Assembly (NCBI GenBank): GCA_903932865.1
Contig: CAIZHQ010000026.1
Location: 1 to 64,000 of the forward strand
DNA length: 64,000 nucleotides
Source: an uncultured Burkholderiales bacterium
GTDB lineage: Bacteria; Pseudomonadota; Gammaproteobacteria; Burkholderiales; Burkholderiaceae_C
Direction of reading: 5' to 3'
The translations under genes and the position numbers were made by a program. Positions 10,845 through 19,467 of this stretch are shown here, piece by piece (positions within the stretch are counted from its first letter, which is position 1; each line of letters begins with the position of its first letter). The notes beneath the pieces were generated by a model. The model worked only from the letters and a program-made list of their open reading frames with translations, had not been told where the DNA came from and made no database searches.

Positions 10845-11447
10845 TCAACGGGCCAGCGCACGCTCGACAAAGTCGAGGCGGTCCTGACCCCAAAAAATCT
10901 CGCCATCGACCACATAGCTGGGGGCACCAAAGACCCCCGCATCGATGGCCAACTGGGTGTAGCTTTCATAACGCTCTTGCACCGCCTGGCTGTGCGACTG
11001 TTCCATCAAGCTGGCTGGCAAGTTCTGCTCATGCAGCAATTGTGCCAACACCTTGTCGTCGGCCATGTTCCGCTCTTGCGCCCAACAAGCGGCCAAAATC
11101 GCACCCGCGATTTGCATGGCCGCCAGTGGGCCTTGGGCCAGATCGGTGGCAATGGTCAAACGGGCAGAGTCGTCGCCACCGACAGGAAAATATTTGGGCT
11201 TGAGGTTCAAAGGCACGTTCAGGTTCTGGCTAAAGCGCTGCAACTCCACCAAGCGGTAAGCCTGGCGCTGCGGTGCACGCTGGCCCAAGGGCAAGCCGCC
11301 CGAAATCGGAAACACCTTGCCGCCCAGGTCGATCGGCATGACACGCACCGTGGCCCCCGTGCGCTGCACGATGTCGGCCAGGCGCTGGTGACCCAAATAA
11401 GCCCAGGGGCTTTGCGGGGCAAGATAGTAGTCCACTGTGCGACCCAT
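10845..11447 (-). CDS. 2-hydroxychromene-2-carboxylate isomerase-like protein (DsbA/kappa-GST fold)
   Basis: A 200-residue glutathione-dependent isomerase-type protein. HCCA isomerase acts in naphthalene degradation, but the family is broad. Family marks are YYLAPQSPWAYLG at the N-terminus (the CxxC of DsbA is replaced by a serine-containing motif), GGKVFPISGG, and GVFGAPSYVVDGEIFWGQDRLDFVERAL at the end. The start at 11447 has a perfect AAGGAG seven bases upstream; the frame is open for more than 200 codons further, but that is the antisense of the divergent SDR gene. It forms an operon with the dienelactone hydrolase gene. Confidence 0.88.
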   Translation of the reverse strand: MGRTVDYYLAPQSPWAYLGHQRLADIVQRTGATVRVMPIDLGGKVFPISGGLPLGQRAPQRQAYRLVELQRFSQNLNVPLNLKPKYFPVGGDDSARLTIATDLAQGPLAAMQIAGAILAACWAQERNMADDKVLAQLLHEQNLPASLMEQSHSQAVQERYESYTQLAIDAGVFGAPSYVVDGEIFWGQDRLDFVERALAR

Positions 11448-11528
11448 GTTGTCTCCTTGCGTGTTGTGTAATCTTTTGACGGAACAGTGGTTGTAACCGT
11501 TCTCACAATTTTTTGCAGGAGAGATGCC

Positions 11529-12275
11529 ATGAACAAAGTCTTGTTGGTGACCGGCGGCAGCCGAGGAATTGGGGCAGCCACCGCCCTGCTGGCAGCACAA
11601 AGCGGCTGGGCTGTGGCGGTGAACTACACCGCCAACTCGCTGGCCGCCGACGAAGTGGTTCGGCAAATACGCGCCTCGGGCGGGCAGGCCATGTCGGTGC
11701 AGGCCGACGTGGCCGAAGAAGCACAGGTGCTGCGCATGTTCGAGCACATCGACGCCAAATTGGGCCGCCTGAGCGGGTTGGTCAACAACGCCGGCGTGGT
11801 CGATGTCAAGGCCCGCGTAGACGAAATGAGCGTGGCCCGCTGGAAACGCATGTTCGACATCAACGTGATCGGCAGCCTGATCTGCGCCCGCGAAGCCGTG
11901 CGCCGCATGAGCACCCTTCACGGCGGAGAAGGCGGCAGCATCGTCAACGTGTCCAGCGCCGCCTCTCGCTTGGGCGCGCCTGGCCAGTACGTGGACTACG
12001 CCGCCGCAAAAGGCGCGATCGATGCATTCACCATTGGCCTGGCCAAGGAGTTGGCCGCAGAGGGCGTCCGGGTCAACGCGGTGCGCCCGGGTCTGATCGA
12101 CACCGAGATCCACGCCTCTGGCGGCCTGCCCAACCGGGTGAAAGACCTGCAGCACCTGGTCCCAGCAGGGCGCGGTGGCAGCGCCGAAGAAGTGGCCGAG
12201 GGCATTGTCTGGCTGCTGTCGGATGCGGCCAGCTACACCACCATGAGTTTTCTGGACATTTCGGGAGGCCGTTGA
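11529..12275 (+). CDS. SDR family oxidoreductase
   Basis: A 248-residue classical short-chain dehydrogenase/reductase using NAD(P)H. It has the cofactor motif TGGSRGIG at residues 8-15, NNAG, the catalytic Ser in NVSSAAS, Tyr and Lys in YVDYAAAKGA, and a C-terminal SFLDISGGR. FabG-like glucose/3-oxoacyl reductases are its closest type. AGGAG lies seven bases before the ATG. The stop overlaps the MaoC gene start by one base (TGATG), so the two are coupled; SDR and MaoC hydratase together suggest an acyl-CoA or beta-oxidation-like step. Confidence 0.88.
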   Translation: MNKVLLVTGGSRGIGAATALLAAQSGWAVAVNYTANSLAADEVVRQIRASGGQAMSVQADVAEEAQVLRMFEHIDAKLGRLSGLVNNAGVVDVKARVDEMSVARWKRMFDINVIGSLICAREAVRRMSTLHGGEGGSIVNVSSAASRLGAPGQYVDYAAAKGAIDAFTIGLAKELAAEGVRVNAVRPGLIDTEIHASGGLPNRVKDLQHLVPAGRGGSAEEVAEGIVWLLSDAASYTTMSFLDISGGR

Positions 12276-12736
12276 TGGCCGAAATCAAATACTTTTGGGA
12301 AGACATGGCGGTGGGCCAAGTGCGCGACTTGGGCAGCCTCACGCCGACCCGAGAAGAAGTCATCGCTTTTGCCACCCAGTTCGACCCACAACCTTTTCAC
12401 CTGGACGATGAAGCGGCCAAGGCCTCGGTCTTTGGCGCACTGTCAGCCAGCGGCTGGCACACCTGCGCCATGGCCATGCGGCTGATGGTGACCAACTTCC
12501 TGCAAGAGACCTCCAGCCTGGGCTCACCGGGCATTGAAGGTCTCAAATGGCTCAAACCGGTGTACCCGAACGACACCCTGCGCCTGCAAAGCACGGTGCT
12601 CGAGACCAAACCCATGAGCAAACGGCCCGATGTGGGCATGACGCGCAATTTGTGGGAAATGTTCAACCAGCATGGCGACAAGGTGCTGCACATGGAAGGC
12701 TGGAGCATGTTCAGAAGGCGAACGCCAGCAGCCTGA
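12275..12736 (+). CDS. MaoC-like hydratase (hotdog fold)
   Basis: A 153-residue R-specific enoyl-CoA hydratase-type protein. The active-site segment FDPQPFHLDDEAAKASVFGALSASGWHT holds the Asp and His of the MaoC hydratase motif, and PVYPNDTLRLQSTV and WEMFNQHGDKVLHMEG are typical of the C-terminal half. The reaction is probably hydration or dehydration of an acyl thioester, but homologues also act on other dicarboxylic substrates such as mesaconyl-CoA. It is coupled to the upstream SDR gene and followed 19 bases later by marC. Confidence 0.87.
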   Translation: MAEIKYFWEDMAVGQVRDLGSLTPTREEVIAFATQFDPQPFHLDDEAAKASVFGALSASGWHTCAMAMRLMVTNFLQETSSLGSPGIEGLKWLKPVYPNDTLRLQSTVLETKPMSKRPDVGMTRNLWEMFNQHGDKVLHMEGWSMFRRRTPAA

Positions 12737-12755
12737 GGCAGAGCACAATCGGGTG

Positions 12756-13394
12756 ATGGATTTCAAACCACTCATCACCCTGCTGGCCATCGTCAACCCC
12801 CTGGCCATCGTCCCGTTTTTCATCCACTACACCCAGGGCTTTAGCCGCGCCCAGCGCCAGCGCACCATCTGGGTCTCGTCCTTTTCGGCTTTTGTGGTGA
12901 TCGCGGCCAGCGCATTGCTGGGCCTGCAAATCCTGGAATTTTTCGGCATCTCCTTGGCCAGCTTCCAGGTCGGCGGCGGCATGTTGCTGCTCACCTCGGC
13001 CTTGTCGATGCTCAACGCCCAGCCCGCAGAAGCCCGCGCCAACGCCGACGAGGTGAACGACGCCGAGGCCAAAGCCGCCATGGGGGCCAGCATCGCCGTG
13101 GTGCCACTGACCATCCCCCTTTTGACCGGCCCGGCCACCATGTCCACCGTGGTGATTTACGCCGAAAAAGCGAAGAACTTCTCCCAACTGGGCACCTTGG
13201 TCGGCTACGGCGTGGTCATCGCCTTGGCCACGGCCTTGTGCTTTTCCTTGGCCACCCCGATTGCCCGCATTTTGGGCAAAACCGGCATCAACGTCATGAC
13301 ACGGCTGATGGGTTTGATCTTGGCCGCGCTGGCAGTGGAAGTGATGGCGGACGGGCTGCACAAGCTGTTTCCGGTGCTGGCGCAGGGCGTATGA
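12756..13394 (+). CDS. MarC family integral membrane protein
   Basis: A 212-residue inner-membrane protein with six predicted helices in two inverted repeats. The N-terminal ITLLAIVNPLAIVPFF and the second-half VVPLTIPLLTGPATMSTVVIYA are MarC/UPF0056 hallmarks. The family was once linked to multiple antibiotic resistance in E. coli, but this was not upheld and the role is unknown. Start ATG 12756 is immediately preceded by an in-frame GTG. It may be transcribed with the SDR-MaoC genes. Confidence 0.88.
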   Translation: MDFKPLITLLAIVNPLAIVPFFIHYTQGFSRAQRQRTIWVSSFSAFVVIAASALLGLQILEFFGISLASFQVGGGMLLLTSALSMLNAQPAEARANADEVNDAEAKAAMGASIAVVPLTIPLLTGPATMSTVVIYAEKAKNFSQLGTLVGYGVVIALATALCFSLATPIARILGKTGINVMTRLMGLILAALAVEVMADGLHKLFPVLAQGV

Positions 13395-13423
13395 GCGCCC
13401 GCCTTGGAACTGCAGGGTGACTC

Positions 13424-13440
13424 TTGCCAAATTTTGCCAA
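13424..13440 (+). promoter_or_regulatory. Direct repeats ahead of the parDE locus
   Basis: Two copies of TTGCCAA (13424-13430 and 13434-13440) lie ten bases apart, one helical turn, beginning 35 bases before the parD start. Ribbon-helix-helix antitoxins usually autoregulate through such closely spaced half-sites, so this may be the ParD-ParE operator. The repeat is seen; binding is inference. Confidence 0.35.
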
Positions 13441-13458
13441 ACTCACTGAGCTTTCCGC

Positions 13459-13710
13459 ATGAGCACCATGAACATTTCCCTGCCCGAAAGCTTGAAGACC
13501 TTCGTGGATCTGCAAGTCAGCCAATGCGGCTACAGCACCAGAAGTGATTAGGTGCGAGAGTTGATCCGCAAGGACCAGGATCGCCTGCAATTGCGTGAAA
13601 AACTCCTGGCCGGAGCCAGCTCTGCCCCCACAGCGTCCATCGATTCGACCTGCTTTGACGGTTTGCGTGACCGGGTTCACCAAGCCACCCGGACCACCTC
13701 AACCCGGTGA
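13459..13710 (+). pseudogene. parD: ParD-type antitoxin gene interrupted by an in-frame TAG
   Basis: The product would be a ribbon-helix-helix antitoxin that neutralises the ParE toxin encoded next. The frame reads MSTMNISLPESLKTFVDLQV, then a TAG at 13549-13551 (codon 31), then continues in the same frame as VRELIRKDQDRLQLREKLL to a TGA at 13708. In relatives the stop position is usually Tyr in the motif SEYVRELIRKD, so one base change (TAT or TAC to TAG) explains it. A GTG directly follows the stop and might allow re-initiation, giving only the toxin-binding C-terminal half without the DNA-binding strand. A sequencing error cannot be excluded. Confidence 0.8.
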
Positions 13711-14033
13711 AAAGTAAGCCGGTCATCCCTCGCGAATTGGCCCTTCGGGATGTCGATCAAGCGGTTGCCTGTTATCTGGACGAGGGTGCGCCTTCTGCCG
13801 CGCTCGGTCTGATTGATGCGCTGAAAAAAGCCTGTACCCACATCAGCCGTCACCCCGCCACGGGATCTGCGCGATACGCCCAAGAATTGAACCTGCCGGG
13901 TCTTCGGTTTTGGCCCTTGACCCGCTACCCTCATGGTGTTCTTTACGTCGAAAAAGCGGACCTCATCGATGTTTGGCGCGTGTTGCACGGGCAACGCGAT
14001 ATTCCTGCCTGGCTACAGACTGAACCCGATTGA
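13707..14033 (+). CDS. parE: ParE/RelE-family toxin
   Basis: A 108-residue toxin-like protein. ParE members block DNA gyrase; RelE members cleave mRNA. Family features are the N-terminal helices (ALRDVDQAVACYLDEGAPSA), PATGSARYAQELNLPGLRFWPL, and the C-terminal strand DLIDVWRVLHGQRDIPAWL, which points to the ParE branch. The start is a GTG that overlaps the parD stop (GTGA), so translation should be coupled. The frame is intact although the antitoxin gene carries a stop, which raises the question whether the toxin is active, silent or neutralised in trans. Confidence 0.82.
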   Translation: MKSKPVIPRELALRDVDQAVACYLDEGAPSAALGLIDALKKACTHISRHPATGSARYAQELNLPGLRFWPLTRYPHGVLYVEKADLIDVWRVLHGQRDIPAWLQTEPD

Positions 14034-14097
14034 GTTTCTCTGGGCTGCTCAGGAACAGCGGCTACGCGTTTCAAGCAAGCCACTCGCCAAATAGGTA

Positions 14098-15036
14098 TCA
14101 GGCCCCAAACCCCTGCGCCAGACCCGACTTCAAATGCGCCACCAGCGCCGCCACAGCACGGGGTACATGGGGCGCGTAGGGGCGGATGGCGTAAATGGTT
14201 TCGGCAAAGGCCCCCACGGGTTTCCAGCCAGGCAGCACCCGTACCAAGCGACCCTTGCGCAACTCGGCCTGGGCACTGAAGTCGGGCAAAAGTGCAATGC
14301 CAGCACCTGTGAGGGCAGCTTCGCGCAAGGCTTCACTGTTGTTCGCAGCGAAGTGGCCGCTCACTGGAACCGTGATGCGCTCACCCGCTTCTATAGGCAA
14401 TTGCGGCTCCAAAGTCCACGCGGGGGTGTCTTTTGAGCGGGGGTAGTGCAGGCAGTTGTGGGCTTGTAGCTCGGCAGGAGTGGTCGGCTGCCCGTGCTGG
14501 CGCAGATAGGCCTGGGTGGCCACCAGCACCGATTGTGTGGCGCACAGCGCCCAAGCCACATGGGTGTCGGGTGGGCGGGCGGTGTGGCGAATCGCCAGGT
14601 CATAGCCTTCGTTGGCCAAGGCGCTCAGGCGGTCGGACAGGTCCAGCTCAATGCGCACATCCGGAAAGTCTTGCAAAAAAGCGGCCATCAAGGGCACCAG
14701 TTGTTGGCGGGCCAGCGCCACCGGGGCCGTGACGCGCAGCAAACCGCTGGGCTGTTCGGCCAAGTCGCGCACCTGCGCAAAGCTTTGCTCGATCTGCTCA
14801 AACGCGGCGCGGGTGTCATCCACCAGCCTTTGGCCCGCCTCGGTCAGGCGCAGGCTGCGGGTGGTGCGTTGCACCAGGGTGACTTTGGCGGCACGCTCCA
14901 ACTCAGCAATGCGCTGGCTCATCGCGGCCTTGCTCACGCCCAGCCGGGCAGCGGCGGCCGTGTAACTGCCCTGCTGGGCCAGCACGCTGAGCCAGTGCAG
15001 ATGGGTCCAGAGGGTGTTGATTTTTTGGTCTTCCAT
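14098..15036 (-). CDS. LysR-type transcriptional regulator
   Basis: A 312-residue regulator with an N-terminal winged helix-turn-helix (residues about 8-65: LSVLAQQGSYTAAAARLGVS followed by AAMSQRIAELE) and a C-terminal periplasmic-binding-protein-like sensor domain (LLRVTAPVALARQQLVPL onward). It belongs to the LTTR group that includes GcvA/CrgA-like regulators. The start at 15036 was preferred to a longer frame at 15063 that begins inside a palindrome. It is transcribed divergently from mmsA, which it probably controls. Confidence 0.88.
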   Translation of the reverse strand: MEDQKINTLWTHLHWLSVLAQQGSYTAAAARLGVSKAAMSQRIAELERAAKVTLVQRTTRSLRLTEAGQRLVDDTRAAFEQIEQSFAQVRDLAEQPSGLLRVTAPVALARQQLVPLMAAFLQDFPDVRIELDLSDRLSALANEGYDLAIRHTARPPDTHVAWALCATQSVLVATQAYLRQHGQPTTPAELQAHNCLHYPRSKDTPAWTLEPQLPIEAGERITVPVSGHFAANNSEALREAALTGAGIALLPDFSAQAELRKGRLVRVLPGWKPVGAFAETIYAIRPYAPHVPRAVAALVAHLKSGLAQGFGA

Positions 15037-15042
15037 GCATTC

Positions 15043-15064
15043 ATTGTTCACTATTTTGAACAAT
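15043..15064. promoter_or_regulatory. Palindromic operator candidate between the LysR gene and mmsA
   Basis: ATTGTTCA (15043-15050) and TGAACAAT (15057-15064) form a perfect 8-bp inverted repeat with a 6-base spacer. It contains the T-N11-A core that LysR-type regulators recognise and lies 7 bases from the regulator start and 120 from the mmsA start. It is a likely site for autoregulation of the LysR gene. Confidence 0.6.
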
Positions 15065-15184
15065 CAATTCAGGTTTACGGTCTTGTGAGGGGGAGCGAGG
15101 CTGCCTACACTGCTCAACTGACACAAAAACCATGCGCGCGCAGGCGAGCGCGCTTTCACCTTCATATTCCAACGAAAGTCCTAG

Positions 15185-16696
15185 ATGAGCATTTCCCACA
15201 TCGGTCACTACATCAACGGCCAAGTCGCTGCCGGCACTTTGGGCCGCAGCCAGTCCGTGACCAACCCCGCCTCCGGTGCCGTGACCGGCAGCGTGGCACT
15301 GGCCAACAGCGCCGAGGTGGCCCAAGCCGTGGCCGCAGCTCAAGCCGCTTTCCCTGCCTGGGCCGACACCCCCCCACTGCGCCGCGCCCGAGTGATGTTC
15401 AAGTTCCTCGAATTGCTGAACCAGCACAAGGACGAGCTGGCCCACATGATCACCGCCGAGCACGGCAAAGTGTTCACCGACGCGCAAGGCGAGGTCTCGC
15501 GCGGCATCGACATTGTGGAATTTGCCACCGGCATCCCGCAGCTGCTCAAAGGCGACTTCACCGACCAAGTCTCGACCGGCATCGACAACTGGACGCTGCG
15601 CCAGCCGCTGGGCGTGGTCGCGGGCATCACGCCGTTTAACTTCCCGGTCATGGTGCCCATGTGGATGTTCCCGGTCGCCATCGCAGCGGGCAACACCTTC
15701 ATTTTGAAGCCCAGCCCCACCGATCCGACCCCATCGCTGTTCATGGCCGAGTTGCTGAAAAAGGCCGGTTTGCCCGACGGTGTGTTCAACGTGGTGCAAG
15801 GCGACAAAGAAGCCGTCGATGCGCTGCTGGAACACCCCGATGTGAAAGCCATCAGTTTTGTGGGCTCCACCCCGATTGCCAACTACATCTACGAAACAGG
15901 CGCGCACCATGGCAAACGCGTGCAGGCTCTGGGAGGCGCGAAGAACCACCTGGTGGTCATGCCCGACGCCGACATCGACCAAACCGTGGACGCGCTGATC
16001 GGCGCAGGTTACGGCTCGGCTGGCGAGCGCTGCATGGCAATCTCGGTCGCCGTCTTGGTGGGCGATGTGGCCGACAAAATTTTGCCCAAGTTGATCGAGC
16101 GCACCAAAGCGCTGCAAGTGCTCAACGGCGAGAACCTGGCCGCCGAAATGGGCCCCATCGTGACCGACGCGGCGCGTCAGCGCATCAAGGGCTACATCGA
16201 TGCAGGCGTGGCCGAAGGTGCTCAACTGCTGGTCGACGGCCGCGAATTTGACGGTGCCCAAGCCGGTGCAGGTTGCGAGCAAGGCTTTTGGCTGGGCGGC
16301 ACGCTGTTTGACCACGTGACCACCGACATGAAGATCTACAAAGAAGAAATCTTTGGCCCGGTGTTGTCGTGTGTGCGTGTGCCCGACTTTGGCACAGCGG
16401 TACAGATCATCAACGACCACGAGTTCGGCAACGGCGTGAGCTGCTTCACCCGCGACGGCAACGTGGCGCGTGAATTCTCGCGCCGCATTCAAGTGGGCAT
16501 GGTCGGCATCAACGTGCCGATCCCGGTGCCCATGGCCTGGCATGGCTTTGGCGGCTGGAAGCGTTCGCTGTTTGGCGACATGCACGCCTACGGCGAAGAG
16601 GGTGTGCGCTTTTACACCAAGCAAAAATCCATCATGCAGCGCTGGCCCGAGAGCATTGGCAAGGGTGCTGAGTTTGTGATGCCAACGGCGAAGTAA
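15185..16696 (+). CDS. mmsA: CoA-acylating methylmalonate-semialdehyde dehydrogenase
   Basis: Converts methylmalonate or malonate semialdehyde plus CoA and NAD+ to propionyl-CoA or acetyl-CoA with CO2 release, in valine, beta-alanine and inositol breakdown. The 503-residue product has the ALDH fold; the catalytic cysteine is Cys283 in [11 protein letters not shown]. MmsA-specific segments are [38 protein letters not shown] and [11 protein letters not shown]. Members lack the general-base glutamate of ordinary ALDHs and have Asn here ([13 protein letters not shown]). It is followed by a broken GMC oxidoreductase gene. Confidence 0.96.
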   Translation: MSISHIGHYINGQVAAGTLGRSQSVTNPASGAVTGSVALANSAEVAQAVAAAQAAFPAWADTPPLRRARVMFKFLELLNQHKDELAHMITAEHGKVFTDAQGEVSRGIDIVEFATGIPQLLKGDFTDQVSTGIDNWTLRQPLGVVAGITPFNFPVMVPMWMFPVAIAAGNTFILKPSPTDPTPSLFMAELLKKAGLPDGVFNVVQGDKEAVDALLEHPDVKAISFVGSTPIANYIYETGAHHGKRVQALGGAKNHLVVMPDADIDQTVDALIGAGYGSAGERCMAISVAVLVGDVADKILPKLIERTKALQVLNGENLAAEMGPIVTDAARQRIKGYIDAGVAEGAQLLVDGREFDGAQAGAGCEQGFWLGGTLFDHVTTDMKIYKEEIFGPVLSCVRVPDFGTAVQIINDHEFGNGVSCFTRDGNVAREFSRRIQVGMVGINVPIPVPMAWHGFGGWKRSLFGDMHAYGEEGVRFYTKQKSIMQRWPESIGKGAEFVMPTAK

Positions 16697-16740
16697 CACC
16701 GGCATCGACACAATCATGGGCTGAGGAGTCCGGGTAGACC

Positions 16741-17312
16741 ATGCACAACAACCGCTTTGACTACATCATCATCGGTGCGGGCACGGCGAGGTGTTTGTTG
16801 GCCAATCGCCTGAGTGCCGACCCCAGCAAGCGGGTCTTGCTGGTGGAGGCGGGGCGAAAGGACAACTACCACTGGATCCACATCCCGGTGGGTTATCTGT
16901 ATTGCATTGGCAATCCGCGCACCGACTGGCTTTACCAAACAGAGCCGGTCCAAGGCCTCAATGGCCGCAGCCTGCGTTACCCGCGTGGCAAAGCTTTGGG
17001 CGGTTGCAGCAGCATCAACGGCATGATTTACATGCGCGGCCAGTCGCGCGATTACGAACATTGGGCCCAGGTGACAGGCAACGACGCCTGGCGCTGGCAG
17101 CCCTGCCTGAACTACTTTAAAGCGCATGAAAACCACCACAAGCTGGATGCCGCGCGGCCACCCGACTTTGCCCGCCAGCACGGAAGCGCTCGCGATGACT
17201 TTGCCCAGTTGCACGGCCATGGCGGTGAATCACCAGTGGCAACACCAACAGCCCCACGCTCATGATTGCGGAAAAAGCGGCGCGTTGGATCGTGGAGGAC
17301 GCGACGCACTGA
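16741..17312 (+). pseudogene. GMC oxidoreductase (choline dehydrogenase-like) remnant with internal deletion
   Basis: The first 130-140 codons encode the FAD-binding N-terminus of a glucose-methanol-choline oxidoreductase: FDYIIIGAGTARCLLANRLS, LLVEAGRKD, PRGKALGGCSSINGMIYMRG, DYEHWA. In the dinucleotide motif the usual GTAG is GTAR. After about 17150 similarity stops. Near the end, in another frame, the family C-terminus reappears as ITSGNTNSPTLMIAEKAARW (about 17229-17288), ending with a TGA at 17310-17312. Roughly 350 codons are missing and the ends are out of frame, so no active enzyme can be made. Only the open reading frame to 17265 might still be translated as a fragment. Confidence 0.85.
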
Positions 17313-17629
17313 CTCCGCCAACGCGTCAGGCAACCCCAAAGTACGCACATTTTTCAGTCAAGCGACGGTTTGAATCAGGGATTTCCCCTGAATCGGGAAA
17401 CCCCTGAGGAACACGAAGCGCTTGCGGGCTTACATTTCAAGCACTCGATGCAAAGCAGTACTTGCATCCCGAGGGCCGAGGAGACACTGAAGCCTAAGAA
17501 CTCCAACATTGAACAGCATCCAACGAGGTGTGATTTTTTCAAAGCGTCGCGCAAGCGGCGCTTTTTTTTGCCCCTCTGGCCACCAGGCGGTGACAGCCGC
17601 AACACAGGCACACTGCCACAATCGCGCCC
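17313..17629. other. Intergenic stretch with one terminator
   Basis: This 317-base gap between the GMC remnant and the TauE-type gene holds no convincing coding frame. It contains one clear intrinsic terminator (17541-17569) and a GC-poor stretch with short repeated motifs of the type CAGGGATTTCCCCTGA. Nothing else was recognised. Confidence 0.6.
17541..17569 (+). terminator. Intrinsic terminator downstream of the GMC remnant
   Basis: A 10-bp stem (AAAGCGTCGC pairing with GCGGCGCTTT, one G-U pair) closes a GCAA tetraloop and runs into a stretch of eight T residues on the plus strand. This is a textbook Rho-independent terminator and would stop read-through from the mmsA region before the TauE-type gene. 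Confidence 0.9.
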
Positions 17630-18388
17630 ATGGAATTACTGATTGTTTCGCTGGCCTCCTTGCTGGCAGGGCTGATGGACGCGATCGTGGGCGGTGGCGG
17701 CCTGATCCTGATCCCCGCCTTGTTTGCCACCTTTCCGGGTGCAGCGCCCGCCACTTTGTTTGGCACCAACAAAAGCGCCTCGATCTGGGGCACAGCTTTT
17801 GCCACCGTGCAGTACAGCCGCAAGGTGGTCATGCCCTGGCGCGCCTTGCTGCCCGCTGCCGGCGCGGGTCTGTTGGGCTCCTTCATCGGGGCCTGGGTGG
17901 TCACACAGGTCGACCCCGATCTGTTTCGCAAAGCATTGCCCGCCATGATGGCCGTGCTGCTGGTGTACACCCTGGCCAAAAAAGACATGGGGCGCCACCA
18001 CGCGCCCCGCTATACCGGGGCAAAGGAGGCTTGGGTTGGGGCTGCCATCGGCTTGACGATCGGCTTCTACGACGGGTTTTTCGGACCCGGCACGGGCAGT
18101 TTTTTGGTGTTTGCCTATGTCCGCTTGATGGGCTATGACTTCTTGAACGCTACGGCCTCGGCCAAACTGATCAATGTGGCCACCAATTTTTCAGCGCTGG
18201 TGCTGTTTGCCATTCAAGGGCATGTATGGTGGCACTTGGCTTTGGCCATGGCGGTGTCCAACATCATTGGCAGCCTGATCGGCACCCGGCTCGCGATGAA
18301 ACACGGCTCGGGTTTTGTGCGTCAGGTGTTCATTGTGGTGGTGCTGGCCCTGATCTGCAAAACCGCATACGACACCTGGTTACGCTAA
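17630..18388 (+). CDS. Sulfite exporter TauE/SafE family protein
   Basis: A 252-residue inner-membrane protein with about eight helices. The two repeats carry the family glycines: AGLMDAIVGGGGLILIPALF near the N-terminus and GFYDGFFGPGTGSFLVFAYV in the second half. Members move sulfite, sulfoacetate or other organosulfur anions out of, or sometimes into, the cell. No sulfur-oxidation gene is adjacent (the sulfur module in this window is 27 kb away), so the substrate is open. It is convergent with an EamA transporter gene with a 4-base gap. Confidence 0.88.
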   Translation: MELLIVSLASLLAGLMDAIVGGGGLILIPALFATFPGAAPATLFGTNKSASIWGTAFATVQYSRKVVMPWRALLPAAGAGLLGSFIGAWVVTQVDPDLFRKALPAMMAVLLVYTLAKKDMGRHHAPRYTGAKEAWVGAAIGLTIGFYDGFFGPGTGSFLVFAYVRLMGYDFLNATASAKLINVATNFSALVLFAIQGHVWWHLALAMAVSNIIGSLIGTRLAMKHGSGFVRQVFIVVVLALICKTAYDTWLR

Positions 18389-18392
18389 GCTC

Positions 18393-19316
18393 TCACCGCA
18401 AACGCCACTTGATCTGCCCCGCGTACTGCGCCAGCGCCACGCCCAACAGGGTCACACCGGCCCCGGCGATCTTGATCCAGCTGTAATGCTCGCCCGACAA
18501 AGCCCAAGCAAACAAGCCCGCCATGGGGGGCATCAAATACATCAAAGGGGCCGTTCGGGCCACGCCGCGCACGGTGTTGATCCAGCCCCAAGCCAACCAG
18601 CCAATGAAGGCCGAGACCAAAATGGACCAAAATAAACCCACCCAAGCCCAAAAGTCGAGCACCGACCAGTTGGCGGCCATGCCGGCGGGCACCGACAAAA
18701 GCATCACGGGCAAACCGCCCAGCAAGGTGGCATAACCCATGGTCAAAACCGGCCCATGTTTTTCCATCACGGGTTTGACGGCCACGGTGTAGTAAGAAAA
18801 GAAAGCGGCGGCGACCAACAAAACCAAATCACCACCGCCTGCCCGCCAATTGCCGCCCAGCAACTTGTCGGACAAGAACATCAACACCCCACCAAAAGCC
18901 AGGGCCACACCGGACATTTGCGCTGCGGTCAGCCGCTCAAGACCCTGGTACCGCAGGATCAACAAGGTCAAGATCGGTCCGCACGCCAAGATCACCGAAC
19001 TGGAAAATGCCGTGGACCAGTGGATGCCATAAGTGACCAACCCCACATGCACGGAGTGGCCAAGGAAGCCCAGCCAGGCCATCTGCATCCAGTCCTTGCG
19101 GGGCAAAGGGGGCAGCCAACGGCCAAAACGCCAACGCATCAGCAACAACGCACACGCGGGCATGATGAGGTAACGCGCCCACAAAAAACCACCAGGCGTG
19201 ATCAGGTCAAACAGGTACTTTTGCAGGGTGAAGTTGCCCCCCCAGATGACCACCAGCACGAGCGCCACCAGCAAGGCACGTCGGTCGTGACGGTGTAAGT
19301 GAGTCTGGTCAGGCAT
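18393..19316 (-). CDS. EamA/DMT superfamily transporter
   Basis: A 307-residue inner-membrane permease with ten predicted helices arranged as two EamA domains. Typical segments are VIWGGNFTLQKYLF with the following GGFLWARYL, and in the second repeat FSYYTVAVKPVMEKHG and APLMYLMPPMAGLFAWALSGEH. These proteins export amino acids or other metabolites; the substrate cannot be read from sequence. The gene stands alone, convergent with the TauE-type gene. Confidence 0.88.
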   Translation of the reverse strand: MPDQTHLHRHDRRALLVALVLVVIWGGNFTLQKYLFDLITPGGFLWARYLIMPACALLLMRWRFGRWLPPLPRKDWMQMAWLGFLGHSVHVGLVTYGIHWSTAFSSSVILACGPILTLLILRYQGLERLTAAQMSGVALAFGGVLMFLSDKLLGGNWRAGGGDLVLLVAAAFFSYYTVAVKPVMEKHGPVLTMGYATLLGGLPVMLLSVPAGMAANWSVLDFWAWVGLFWSILVSAFIGWLAWGWINTVRGVARTAPLMYLMPPMAGLFAWALSGEHYSWIKIAGAGVTLLGVALAQYAGQIKWRLR

Positions 19317-19467
19317 TACAGGATTGTGGTGCCAGCTGGCAGCATCCCGTGTCTCGCTCGCATCAAGAAGTCCACAGGGTCACCGCGTAGCGCCCCTGGG
19401 CTGGGTCATGGCCTGAACCCAGACAGGAAACGCCTGGCCAACAAGTTGTGCTGGCCAGACACTGACA

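Noticed and set aside
11448-12155. N-terminal extension of the 2-hydroxychromene-2-carboxylate isomerase-like frame
   Set aside because: Antisense of the SDR gene; the ATG at 11447 has a perfect AAGGAG and fits the family start.
11513-12274. Upstream part of the frame that ends in the MaoC gene
   Set aside because: It is an alternative frame of the SDR gene, Arg-rich and without similarity; MaoC starts at 12275.
15041-16717. 558-codon open frame on the minus strand
   Set aside because: Antisense of mmsA; long only because GC-rich codons avoid stops on the other strand.
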